Shown here one piece after another: positions 42,780 through 49,908 of a stretch of 64,000 nt of DNA. Origin of the DNA: JAGWAJ01 sp965215155. GTDB lineage: Bacteria > Acidobacteriota > Vicinamibacteria > Vicinamibacterales > UBA8438. The notes beneath the pieces are model-generated. The model had not been told where the DNA came from and made no database searches. It worked only from the letters and a program-made list of their open reading frames with translations. The translations under genes and the position numbers were made by a program. Within the stretch, counting starts at the first letter, position 1. Every line of letters starts with the position of its first letter. The stretch is taken from contig CBDCCY010000001.1 in NCBI GenBank assembly GCA_965215155.1, forward strand, positions 124,001 through 188,000, written 5' to 3'.

Positions 42780-45218
42780 ATGACGAGTCGTCGCGGCAGA
42801 CTGACGGCGTGGCAGGTGCTGGCCGGGTGGGGGCTGGCGGTCGCGGTCAGCGTCCCGGTCGCGAGCCTTGCGGCCCCCCGCGAAGGCGCATCGACGGCCG
42901 CCGCCGCGGCCACCGCCGCCACCGTCGAAGCGACTCTCGACCGGTACTGCGCGGCGTGCCACAACGCGCGCGTCGTCGAGGGCCGGGGCGCCGCGCCGTC
43001 GATGCTCGTCTCGCAGTTGCGGGAGATCGGCCTCGCATTCGACACGCTCGACCTCGGCGACCTCGCGGGCCACACCGACGTCTGGGAACGGGTCGTGCGG
43101 AAGCTCGAGTCCCGGACGATGCCGCCGGTCGGGCGTCCCCGTCCCGACGAGGAGACCTACGAGTCGGTTCGCGCCTGGCTGGAGACGGAGCTCGATCGTG
43201 TCGCGGCCGAGGCTCCGAACCCCGGCCGGCGGCCCGCACTGCACCGCCTGAGCCGCACGGAGTACCGCAACGCGGTCCGCGACCTGCTGGCGCTGGACGC
43301 GCTGCCGAAGGAGTTCGACGTCTCCACGCTGCTCCCGGCGGACAACGCCACGAGCGGCTTCGACAACCTCGCCGAGTTGCTCTTCGTCTCCCCGGCGACG
43401 CTGGAGCGCTACCTGGCCGCGGCGCGCAAGATCAGCCGCCTCGCCGTCGGCGACACGACGCTCCCGCCGATCGTCGACCGCTACCAGCTCGACCGCGACC
43501 TCATCCAGGACCGCCACCTCGACGGGTTGCCGCTCGGTACGCGCGGCGGCGCCGTCATTCGCAGCCACCTGCCGGCGGACGGCGAGTACATCGTGACCGT
43601 CGAGTTCGCGCAGGCGGCGCGCGCCGAGCACGAGGTGGAGGTGAGCGTCGACGGCGACCGCGTCGCGCTCTTCACCATCGGGGGCCGGCCGCTCGTCCGC
43701 GGCGCGAGCGGGGTCTTCGCGTTCGAGGCCGAGCCGCCCGTCGACGTCCGCGTGCCCCTCGGCGCCGGCCCGCGGGAGATCGCGGTCGCCTTCCTCCGCA
43801 GGACGGGCGCGCAGCACGAGGGGCTGGTCCGCGCCTCGCGCCGCGGGCAGCGCCGCGAGCCGGCCATCGCGACGGTGAGCCTGAGCGGCCCATACGGCGT
43901 CGACGGCGCGGGCGACACCCCGAGCCGCCGCCGCATCCTCACCTGCGCGCCGAGCCCCGGGGCGGACGCCGCGCCGTGCGCGCGGGAGATTCTCTCGACG
44001 CTCGCCCGCCGCGCCTACCGGCGGCCCGTGACCGAGGCCGATCTCGACGTCCTGCTGCCGTTCTACGCCGCCGGCGAGGCGCTGGGCGGCTTCGAGCGCG
44101 GCATTCAGCACGCGCTCGAGCGGATGCTGGTCAGCCCCGAGTTCCTGTTCCGCATCGAGCGGGACCCGGAGGACGCGGCGCACGGCGCGCCGTACCGCGT
44201 CAGCGACCTGGAGCTGGCATCGCGCCTGTCGTTCTTCCTCTGGAGCAGCGTTCCGGACGACGAGCTGCTCGACCGGGCCGCCGCCGGCGAGCTCCGCGAG
44301 CCGGCGGTGCTCGAGGCGCAGGTGCGGCGCATGCTGGCCGACGACCGGTCGCGGGCCCTCGTCGACAACTTCGCCGAGCAGTGGCTCTACCTGCGGGACG
44401 TCGAGGCGAAGGAGCCCGACCCGGGCTTCTTCCCCGGGTTCGACGAGAACCTGCGCCAGGCGTTCATGCGCGAGACGGCCCTGTTCATCGACAGCGTGCT
44501 CCGCGAGGACCGCGACGTCAGCGAGCTGCTGACGGCCGACTACACCTTCCTCAACGAGCGCCTCGCGAAGCACTACGGCATCCCTCACGTCTATGGCAGC
44601 CACTTCCGCCGCGTCCCGCTCGCCGGCACCGAGCGCCGCGGGCTGCTGGGCCAGGGGGGCATCCTGACGCTGACGTCGTACGCGACGCGCACCTCGCCCG
44701 TGCTGCGCGGCAAGTGGATCCTCGAGAACCTGCTGGCCTCGCCGCCGCCCCCGCCGCCCCCGGACATCCCGGCCCTGGCGGAGACGACGGACGACGGCGC
44801 CGCGCTCTCGATGCGCGCCGCGATGGAGCGGCACCGCGCCAACCCGGCCTGCGCGAGCTGTCACGCTCAGATGGATCCCCTCGGCTTCGCCCTCGAGAAC
44901 TTCGACGCCGTGGGCCGCTGGCGGCCGCGGGGCGAGTCGAACGAGCCGATCGACGCCAGCGGCGTCCTGCCTGACGGCACCACCTTCGCGGGGCCGGACG
45001 AGATGCGGCAGGCGCTCCTGCGGAACCCGGAGCGGTTCGTCGCGACCGTCGCCGAGAAGCTGCTGACCTACGCGCTGGGCCGGAACCTGGAGTCGTACGA
45101 CATGCCGGCCGTGCGCGCCATCGTGCGCGGCGCGCGGGCGGACGACCACCGTTTCTCGTCGCTCGTGCTCGGCATCGTGCAGAGCACGCCGTTCCAGATG
45201 AGGATGCCCCGATCATGA
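42780..45218 (+). CDS. Secreted planctomycete-type cytochrome (DUF1587/1595/1592/1588/1585), copy 2
   Basis: An 812-residue paralogue of the 22922-25420 protein with the same domain order. The signal peptide is at residues 8-33, the first heme motif CAACH at 57-61 and the second CASCH at 691-695. DUF1587 begins at LHRLSRTEYRNAVRDLLAL. DUF1595 has LARRAYRRPV, DUF1592 has VSDLELASRLSFFLWSSVPD, and DUF1588 has LTLTSYATRTSPVLRGKW plus a Pro-rich linker. ATG at 42780 is chosen because the signal peptide begins there and a purine-rich GCGAGGGGGA precedes it; an ATG at 42660 would add a 40-residue Arg-rich leader. Its stop overlaps the DUF1552 start by ATGA. Confidence 0.92.
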   Translation: MTSRRGRLTAWQVLAGWGLAVAVSVPVASLAAPREGASTAAAAATAATVEATLDRYCAACHNARVVEGRGAAPSMLVSQLREIGLAFDTLDLGDLAGHTDVWERVVRKLESRTMPPVGRPRPDEETYESVRAWLETELDRVAAEAPNPGRRPALHRLSRTEYRNAVRDLLALDALPKEFDVSTLLPADNATSGFDNLAELLFVSPATLERYLAAARKISRLAVGDTTLPPIVDRYQLDRDLIQDRHLDGLPLGTRGGAVIRSHLPADGEYIVTVEFAQAARAEHEVEVSVDGDRVALFTIGGRPLVRGASGVFAFEAEPPVDVRVPLGAGPREIAVAFLRRTGAQHEGLVRASRRGQRREPAIATVSLSGPYGVDGAGDTPSRRRILTCAPSPGADAAPCAREILSTLARRAYRRPVTEADLDVLLPFYAAGEALGGFERGIQHALERMLVSPEFLFRIERDPEDAAHGAPYRVSDLELASRLSFFLWSSVPDDELLDRAAAGELREPAVLEAQVRRMLADDRSRALVDNFAEQWLYLRDVEAKEPDPGFFPGFDENLRQAFMRETALFIDSVLREDRDVSELLTADYTFLNERLAKHYGIPHVYGSHFRRVPLAGTERRGLLGQGGILTLTSYATRTSPVLRGKWILENLLASPPPPPPPDIPALAETTDDGAALSMRAAMERHRANPACASCHAQMDPLGFALENFDAVGRWRPRGESNEPIDASGVLPDGTTFAGPDEMRQALLRNPERFVATVAEKLLTYALGRNLESYDMPAVRAIVRGARADDHRFSSLVLGIVQSTPFQMRMPRS

Positions 45219-46573
45219 CCATCTTCCAGAAGTCTCTCCCCCGGCGGACGTTCCTGCGGGGCGTCGGCGCCACGCTGGCTCTGCCGCTGCTCGACGCGAT
45301 GGTGCCGGCCGCATCCTCGATGGCCCGCGCCGCCTCGGCGCCGACCCGCCGGCTGGGGTTCGTCTATGTGCCGAACGGGGTCATCCAGGAGCAGTGGGTG
45401 CCTGCCGCGACCGGCCGGGGCTTCCCGTTCTCGCCGATCCTGAGCCCGCTCGAGCCGTTCCGCGAGCAGACGCTCGTGCTGAGCGGCCTCGCCCACCGGC
45501 AGGCCGACTCGTTCGGCGACGGCAACGGCGACCACCCGCGCGCGACGGCGGTATGGCTCAGTGGCGTCCACGCCTGGGAGCGCCGCGGCCGCCAGGGGCC
45601 GACCGACATCAAGCTGGGCGTCACCGCGGACCAGATTGCGGCTCGCGAGTTCGGCAAGGAAACCCCGCTGCCGTCGCTCGAGCTCGCCCTCGAGCAGCCG
45701 ACCGCCATCGCCTGCGACACCGGCGACTGCTTCTACTCGAACACCATCTCGTGGCGCACGGAGACGACTCCGCTCGACATGGAGGCGCACCCGCGCGTCG
45801 TCTTCGAGCGCCTGTTCGGGGAGGGCGGAAGCGCCGCCGACCGGCTCGCCGTGGCCCGGCAGACCGGCAGCATCCTCGACTCGGTGACCGCGGAGGTGGC
45901 CCGGCTCGGCGGAACGCTCGGTCCGAGCGATCGCAACAAGCTGGACGAGTACCTCGACGCCGTGCGCGACGTCGAGCAGCGCATCCAGCGGACGGAAGCG
46001 CGCGGTCCGGACTCGTTCGTCGATCTGCCGGAGCGGCCGGTCGACATCCCGGAGGAGTTCGAGGACCACGCCAGGCTGATGTTCGATCTGCAGACGCTCG
46101 CCTTCCAGGCCGACGTCACGCGGGTCTTCACGCTGATGATGGCGCGCGAGGCGAGCCCGCGGCCCTATCCGCAGATCGGCGTCCCCGACCAGCACCACAC
46201 CGTGTCGCACCACCGGAACGACCCGGAGTACATCGCCAAGAAGGCGAAGATCGACACGTACCACATCCAGGTGCTGAGCTACCTGCTGCGCCGGCTGCAG
46301 GAGACGCCGGACGGCGACGGGACGCTGCTCGACAACTCGATGATCGTCTACGGCGGCGGCATCGGGAACGGCAACCTCCACGAGCACACCAACCTGCCGT
46401 GCCTCGTGGCGGGAGGCGGCGGCGGGCGCTTGAAGGGCGGACGCCACCGCGCCTATCCCGAGGACACGCCGTACGCGAACCTGCTGCTGACCGTGCTCGA
46501 CAAGGCCGGCGTTCCGGCCGACAAGCTGGGCGACAGCACGGGGTTGCTCAACACGGCGCCGCTCAGCCTCTAG
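45215..46573 (+). CDS. Tat-exported DUF1552 protein, copy 2
   Basis: A 452-residue DUF1552 protein with the signal PRRTFLRGVGATLALPLLDA. The same blocks as in copy 1 recur: RLGFVYVPNGVIQEQW, LSPLEPFREQTLVLSGLA, HPRATAVWLSGVH, CFYSNTISW, MEAHPRVVFERLFGE, LMFDLQTLAFQADVTRVFTL and QHHTVSHH. The HxxSHH and N-terminal HPRA elements are candidate metal or substrate sites. It is coupled to the cytochrome gene by the ATGA overlap. A hairpin at 46666-46693 follows, so the operon probably has two genes, unlike operon 1 with its third ankyrin gene. Confidence 0.9.
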   Translation: MTIFQKSLPRRTFLRGVGATLALPLLDAMVPAASSMARAASAPTRRLGFVYVPNGVIQEQWVPAATGRGFPFSPILSPLEPFREQTLVLSGLAHRQADSFGDGNGDHPRATAVWLSGVHAWERRGRQGPTDIKLGVTADQIAAREFGKETPLPSLELALEQPTAIACDTGDCFYSNTISWRTETTPLDMEAHPRVVFERLFGEGGSAADRLAVARQTGSILDSVTAEVARLGGTLGPSDRNKLDEYLDAVRDVEQRIQRTEARGPDSFVDLPERPVDIPEEFEDHARLMFDLQTLAFQADVTRVFTLMMAREASPRPYPQIGVPDQHHTVSHHRNDPEYIAKKAKIDTYHIQVLSYLLRRLQETPDGDGTLLDNSMIVYGGGIGNGNLHEHTNLPCLVAGGGGGRLKGGRHRAYPEDTPYANLLLTVLDKAGVPADKLGDSTGLLNTAPLSL

Positions 46574-46665
46574 GAGCCTGCGCCGCAGAGCGTGCATCGC
46601 AGGAGGTTTCGCGCCGGCGCAGACTCCGGACGCGCGGGTTCAGGACGCACTCGGCGAGCGGGCTC

Positions 46666-46693
46666 GCCGGGCGCCCTCGTGAGGGCGCCCGGC
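46666..46693. terminator. 13-bp perfect hairpin after operon 2
   Basis: Arms 46666-46678 and 46681-46693 are perfectly complementary, separated by two bases. It lies 92 bases after the DUF1552 stop and before the next gene, as expected of a terminator, though without a U tract. Confidence 0.55.
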
Positions 46694-46763
46694 TCCGGGC
46701 GAGCCGCGCTCCCGTCATCGGTTATCCACACGAAAACAGCAGTCGGAAGGCAGGCAACGAATC

Positions 46764-47252
46764 ATGGCGAGCACAGTACGCGTCCGTACCCCCCACCTCC
46801 TCTACATCCTTCCGTGTCTCGCAATGCTGGCCGCCGGCTGCCGCGGCGACACCCCCACGTCGCCCACCGACGATCCGACGCTCTCCGGCACCTGGGCCGG
46901 TACGTTCGCCGGCGGCCTGGTCTCGGGCGACGGCCAGGCAACGCTGACGCAGGACGGCACGACGGTGACCGGCGACTGGGCGGCGCCGATGCCGGCCAAC
47001 CTCGTGGCCCTCGGGGCGCCGGCTGCGGTGCCCCTCACCGGTCCGGTGACGGGGGAGGCGTCGGGCACCACGGCGGAGCTCATGTTCGGCTTCGCCGAGG
47101 CGTTCCATCCCTACTTCGGCAACCCGAACTGCGGCCTCGCCGTGTCCGTGACGTCGTTCGACGCGATGATGCTGATGGCCGACTGGACGACGAACGAGTC
47201 GTGCCAGCCCCCGGTCGTCGATTCGGGGACGTTGACCTTCATGCGGCAGTAG
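46764..47252 (+). CDS. Small lipoprotein, function unknown
   Basis: 162 residues. The N-terminus LLYILPCLAMLAAGC contains a clear lipobox (LAAGC), so the mature protein should be lipidated at Cys26. The rest is a small beta-rich domain (LSGTWAGTFAGGLVSGDGQA, TVTGDWAAPMPA and SGTLTFMRQ) of the type seen in many exported proteins of this phylum, with two Cys residues (NPNCGL, NESCQPP) likely to form a disulfide. GGAAGG precedes ATG 46764. No function can be assigned. Confidence 0.65.
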   Translation: MASTVRVRTPHLLYILPCLAMLAAGCRGDTPTSPTDDPTLSGTWAGTFAGGLVSGDGQATLTQDGTTVTGDWAAPMPANLVALGAPAAVPLTGPVTGEASGTTAELMFGFAEAFHPYFGNPNCGLAVSVTSFDAMMLMADWTTNESCQPPVVDSGTLTFMRQ

Positions 47253-47550
47253 CGGCACGGGGGGCGCCGGGCGCAGCCTTTGCGTTGCCGGGAGGAGCGC
47301 CTGCCGTTCATCGGCGGCCATCCGACGACGAACGCAGGCGGTAAGGCGGCAGCGGCAGGGCGCGGGGCGGCGCTGTACAACCTCGAGTCCGAGCCGGACG
47401 TGCGCCGCCTCGCCAACCCGGAGCTGGTCCTCAGCGATCCCGCGCGTCGCGACGTCCGCGCGTCAGTTGTTGGCCCCCAGCTCGCGAAGCCGGGCCGCCA
47501 GCTCCGGCTGGGTCGCCCGCAGGCCGTTGGTGCCCGGGATCGGGGCATTG
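47253..47550. other. Stretch between lipoprotein gene and group II intron, possible decayed coding
   Basis: No intact gene is evident. The plus strand (about 47360-47430) reads GRGAALYNLESEPDVRRL, which resembles the C-terminal LYDLExDP segment of sulfatases, but nothing else of a sulfatase is present. The minus strand (47550-47463) reads NAPIPGTNGLRATQPELAAR up to a stop and is the possible 3' exon of the gene split by the intron. Confidence 0.3.
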
Positions 47551-47609
47551 GTAGATCCTACTGGGCACCGGTCGGCGGAACCGACCGGCTGGAAGCAAGA
47601 CCCCCGTTC

Positions 47610-47642
47610 AAACCGTGCGTGCGGATTTCCCGCACACGGCTT
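47610..47642 (-). ncRNA. Group II intron domain V
   Basis: The 33-base minus-strand hairpin starts AAGCCGTGTGCGGG, has a GAAA-type apical loop and returns with CCGCACGCACGGTTT. It has the AGC catalytic triad and the two-base bulge of domain V, and starts 12 bases after the maturase stop codon, as in bacterial group II introns. Confidence 0.8.
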
Positions 47643-47654
47643 ACCAGGTGAGCT

Positions 47655-48974
47655 TCAGGTCGCGGCATGCACCACCCCCGGATACCGAATCGTGCCGCGC
47701 AGGCGAGCAAGCCCCAAGGCTTCGAAGAACGGACGATGCCAGGCCAGCGCCCGACCAGCCGCGAGTCGCGACCCCGCGCGCTTGAGGAGCAAGCCGCGCA
47801 GGCGCCGTTCCACGTACTGGTCGAGCTGCACGAAGTGGTGCGCCGCATTCCCGGTTCGGAAATACTGCCCCCACCCGCGAAGGACCCGGTTCACGTCCGC
47901 GATGACCAGACGCAGGTCCGTGTGGCAGCGGCCTCGAGGGGTGAGCGCCCGCACGCGGGCTCGCACCTGCTTCATCGCACGCCGAGACGGCCAGCGGTGC
48001 AGGTAGTACACCCGTTGCCGCTTGCGAGCCCAGATGGGTCCGCTCATGCGCTTGTGCAGATGACACCCCAGGAAATCGAAGCCCTCACGACCGTCCGTCA
48101 GGTCGACCACCCGCGTCTTCTCCGGATGCAGTTCCAGCCCGAGCCGGGCCAGCACCAGACCCACGCGCTCTCGCGCCGCCTCGACCGACGACTTCGTGTC
48201 GCACATCACCACGAAGTCGTCCGCGTAGCGCACCAGCGTACCGAGGTGCGCCCACCGGTCCTCCCAGACCCGGTCGAGCACGTGCAGGAAGATGTTCGAC
48301 AACAGCGGCGAGATGACGCCCCCCTGCGGAGTGCCCGCCAGGGTTCGATGCACCTGCCCGTCCTCCATCACCCCCGCCGCGAGCCACAGTCGCAGCAGCC
48401 GAAGGACACGCCGGTCCGAGACGCGCTGGCGCACCAGCGTCAGCAGCTTCTCGTGCTCGATGCTGCTGAAGTAGTCGCAGATGTCGGCATCCAGCACGTG
48501 GCTGCCCCCGCGCGCCCCGCGGACGCGAAGGACCTCCAGCGCCTGCGTCGCGCTCCGCTTCGGTCGAAACCCATACGACGAATCGCGGAAATCCGCCTCG
48601 AAGATGGGGCCCAACACCAGAGTCGCGGCCATCTGCGCCACCCGGTCGCGAACCGTCGGTATCCCGAGCGGTCGCCGTCGGCCATCAGCCTTGGGAATGT
48701 AGCGCCGCAGGACCAGCCGCGGCCGATACGTCCCCACCCGCAACGCCGTGCCGAGTTCCGCGAGGAACTCATCGACACCACGCTGCTCAATCTCAGCCAG
48801 CGTCTCCCTGTCGACGCCGGCCGAGCCACGATTCCGCTTGACGCGCCGCCACGCCTCCCGGAGGACGTCATCCCTCCAGATCCGGTCCATCAGGGCGTGG
48901 AAGCGCCGTTTCGGGGACCGCTTGGCCGCGGCCCACAGGCGTCGCTGCAATTGGCGCACTTTGTCGAGAGACAT
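47655..48974 (-). CDS. ltrA: Group II intron reverse transcriptase/maturase
   Basis: A 439-residue protein. RT0 to RT7 are in place: VRQLQRRLWAAAKRSPKRRF, NRGSAGVDRETL, YIPKADGRRRPLGIPTVRDR, SSYGFRPKRSATQAL, DADICDYFSSIEHEKLL, the catalytic YADD (250-253, RYADDFVVM) and the thumb LHPEKTRVVDL. Domain X follows (GWGQYFRTGNAAHHF, about 385-400). There is no C-terminal D/En HNH nuclease, so target-primed transposition must use another primer, as in IIC-type introns. ATG at 48974 gives the standard N-terminus; ATG at 49013 would add 13 residues. No frame break is seen, so the intron may still be mobile. Confidence 0.93.
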   Translation of the reverse strand: MSLDKVRQLQRRLWAAAKRSPKRRFHALMDRIWRDDVLREAWRRVKRNRGSAGVDRETLAEIEQRGVDEFLAELGTALRVGTYRPRLVLRRYIPKADGRRRPLGIPTVRDRVAQMAATLVLGPIFEADFRDSSYGFRPKRSATQALEVLRVRGARGGSHVLDADICDYFSSIEHEKLLTLVRQRVSDRRVLRLLRLWLAAGVMEDGQVHRTLAGTPQGGVISPLLSNIFLHVLDRVWEDRWAHLGTLVRYADDFVVMCDTKSSVEAARERVGLVLARLGLELHPEKTRVVDLTDGREGFDFLGCHLHKRMSGPIWARKRQRVYYLHRWPSRRAMKQVRARVRALTPRGRCHTDLRLVIADVNRVLRGWGQYFRTGNAAHHFVQLDQYVERRLRGLLLKRAGSRLAAGRALAWHRPFFEALGLARLRGTIRYPGVVHAAT

Positions 48975-49544
48975 ACGCCCCCCGGGGGAGTTGGGTCCGG
49001 TCTCGCCGGCCATGCCCTCGCGCGTCCTTGCACCCGCGCCGTGCCCACCGCAGGGGCCCTTCCCTCCGGCCGCGTTCTGCTGCACGGCCCTCCGCAGTAC
49101 TATGGCCCCCTCGGAATCCCGCTGCGCCGCGCCCGCTTTCACCTTCGGCTTATGCGAGCCGCGTTGCCCCGACCCGGGCCGCGCAGACGGGCCTCTCGTG
49201 TTCCGTCCCTCTCCGTGTCCGCGTGCTGCGCCCCCTACCCCGCCGAGACCTCCCGCACGTACGCCGCCGGACCGGGGCGCGGGAGACGTGGCCTTCACCG
49301 TGACATGAGCGGCTCGGCTCTCGGGTTGTGAATCTGTCGAGGCTGCAGGCTTCACTTCATGTTGCGGCCCGCGGACTTGCTCCCTCCGAAGAGGCTCTTG
49401 ACACCCCGCTCGGGCCACGGCCGTCTCCGGTCGTGCCTGGGGTCCGCTACTCGGCGCTCCGGCGCTTACCGAGGCGGGACTTGCACCCGCTGGAGAAGAA
49501 CAGCGTGACGCAGCCGGTCTCCCGTCCGCGTCGTCACGACACAC

Positions 49545-49908
49545 CATGCGGCAATCCTACCGCAGTCTGCCATGTCCACGGCAGTCCGCCGGTCCACGAG
49601 CGTGAGAGGGCGGGCGGGCCCGACCCGCTCGCGCAGCCGAGCCACGCGGGAGCCGGCGGGCGGCGCCGCCATGACACTCGCAGATGCGGTGAGAGAGAAT
49701 CGCGCGCGTAGCCGGAAGCCGGCGGGCGGCGGTAGTGGGCAAGTTCGAAACTTGACCACTACCCGGGCGGCGCCGCGATTGACACCCCGCCCGGCGTTCG
49801 GAGAGACTACCGAGATCGATTCGCGGGCCCCGGCGGCGTGGCGCACGTCGGGTCGCGCCCGCGTCCACCGGCTGCAGGCCGCCCGATGCGGGAGAGGAAC
49901 GAGCCATA
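49545..49908. other. Upstream region of cytochrome operon 3
   Basis: These 364 bases hold the possible 5' exon of the intron-split gene on the minus strand (to 49672) and the promoter region of operon 3 on the plus strand. A Shine-Dalgarno GGGAGAGG lies at 49890-49897. I see no other gene. Confidence 0.4.
49779..49808 (+). promoter_or_regulatory. Candidate promoter of cytochrome/DUF1552 operon 3
   Basis: TTGACA at 49779-49784, followed after 18 bases by GAGACT (49803-49808). The -35 is perfect and is followed by CCCCG exactly as in operon 1 (22755). The -10 is weak. The leader would be about 95 bases. Confidence 0.4.

Larger units (their letters stand above)
47551..49544 (-). mobile_element. 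Group II intron, endonuclease-less, encoding a maturase
   Basis: On the minus strand the element begins GTGTGTCGTG at 49544, fitting the GUGYG 5' consensus. A domain I-type segment, GCGGGTGCAAGTCCCGC, follows about 65 bases later. The maturase gene comes next, then a domain V hairpin (47642-47610) and a domain VI-like stem (CCGGTCGG/CCGACCGG). I place the 3' end at 47551, after CTAC, to keep the AY ending; this is tentative to within some 20 bases. Length is about 2.0 kb. The 5' exon ends in a short stem-loop (TGCGG/CCGCA) two bases before the junction, which recalls the insertion preference of IIC introns behind hairpins. The lack of an HNH domain in the maturase fits that class, but the class is not proven. 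Confidence 0.82.
47463..49672 (-). other. Possible host gene interrupted by the group II intron
   Basis: If the intron is removed at the proposed boundaries (exons 49672-49545 and 47550-47463), the flanks join in frame into a 71-codon frame. It begins MAAPPAGSRVARLRERVG and ends ELAARLRELGANN. The splice would pass through codon TG|C. I do not recognise the product, a 1-in-3 chance join cannot be excluded, and the exon 1 part has weak coding character. Confidence 0.3.

Noticed and set aside
47360..47430. Sulfatase C-terminal fragment (ALYNLESEPD)
   Set aside because: Only about a dozen residues match, and no catalytic Cys/Ser motif or upstream domain is found.
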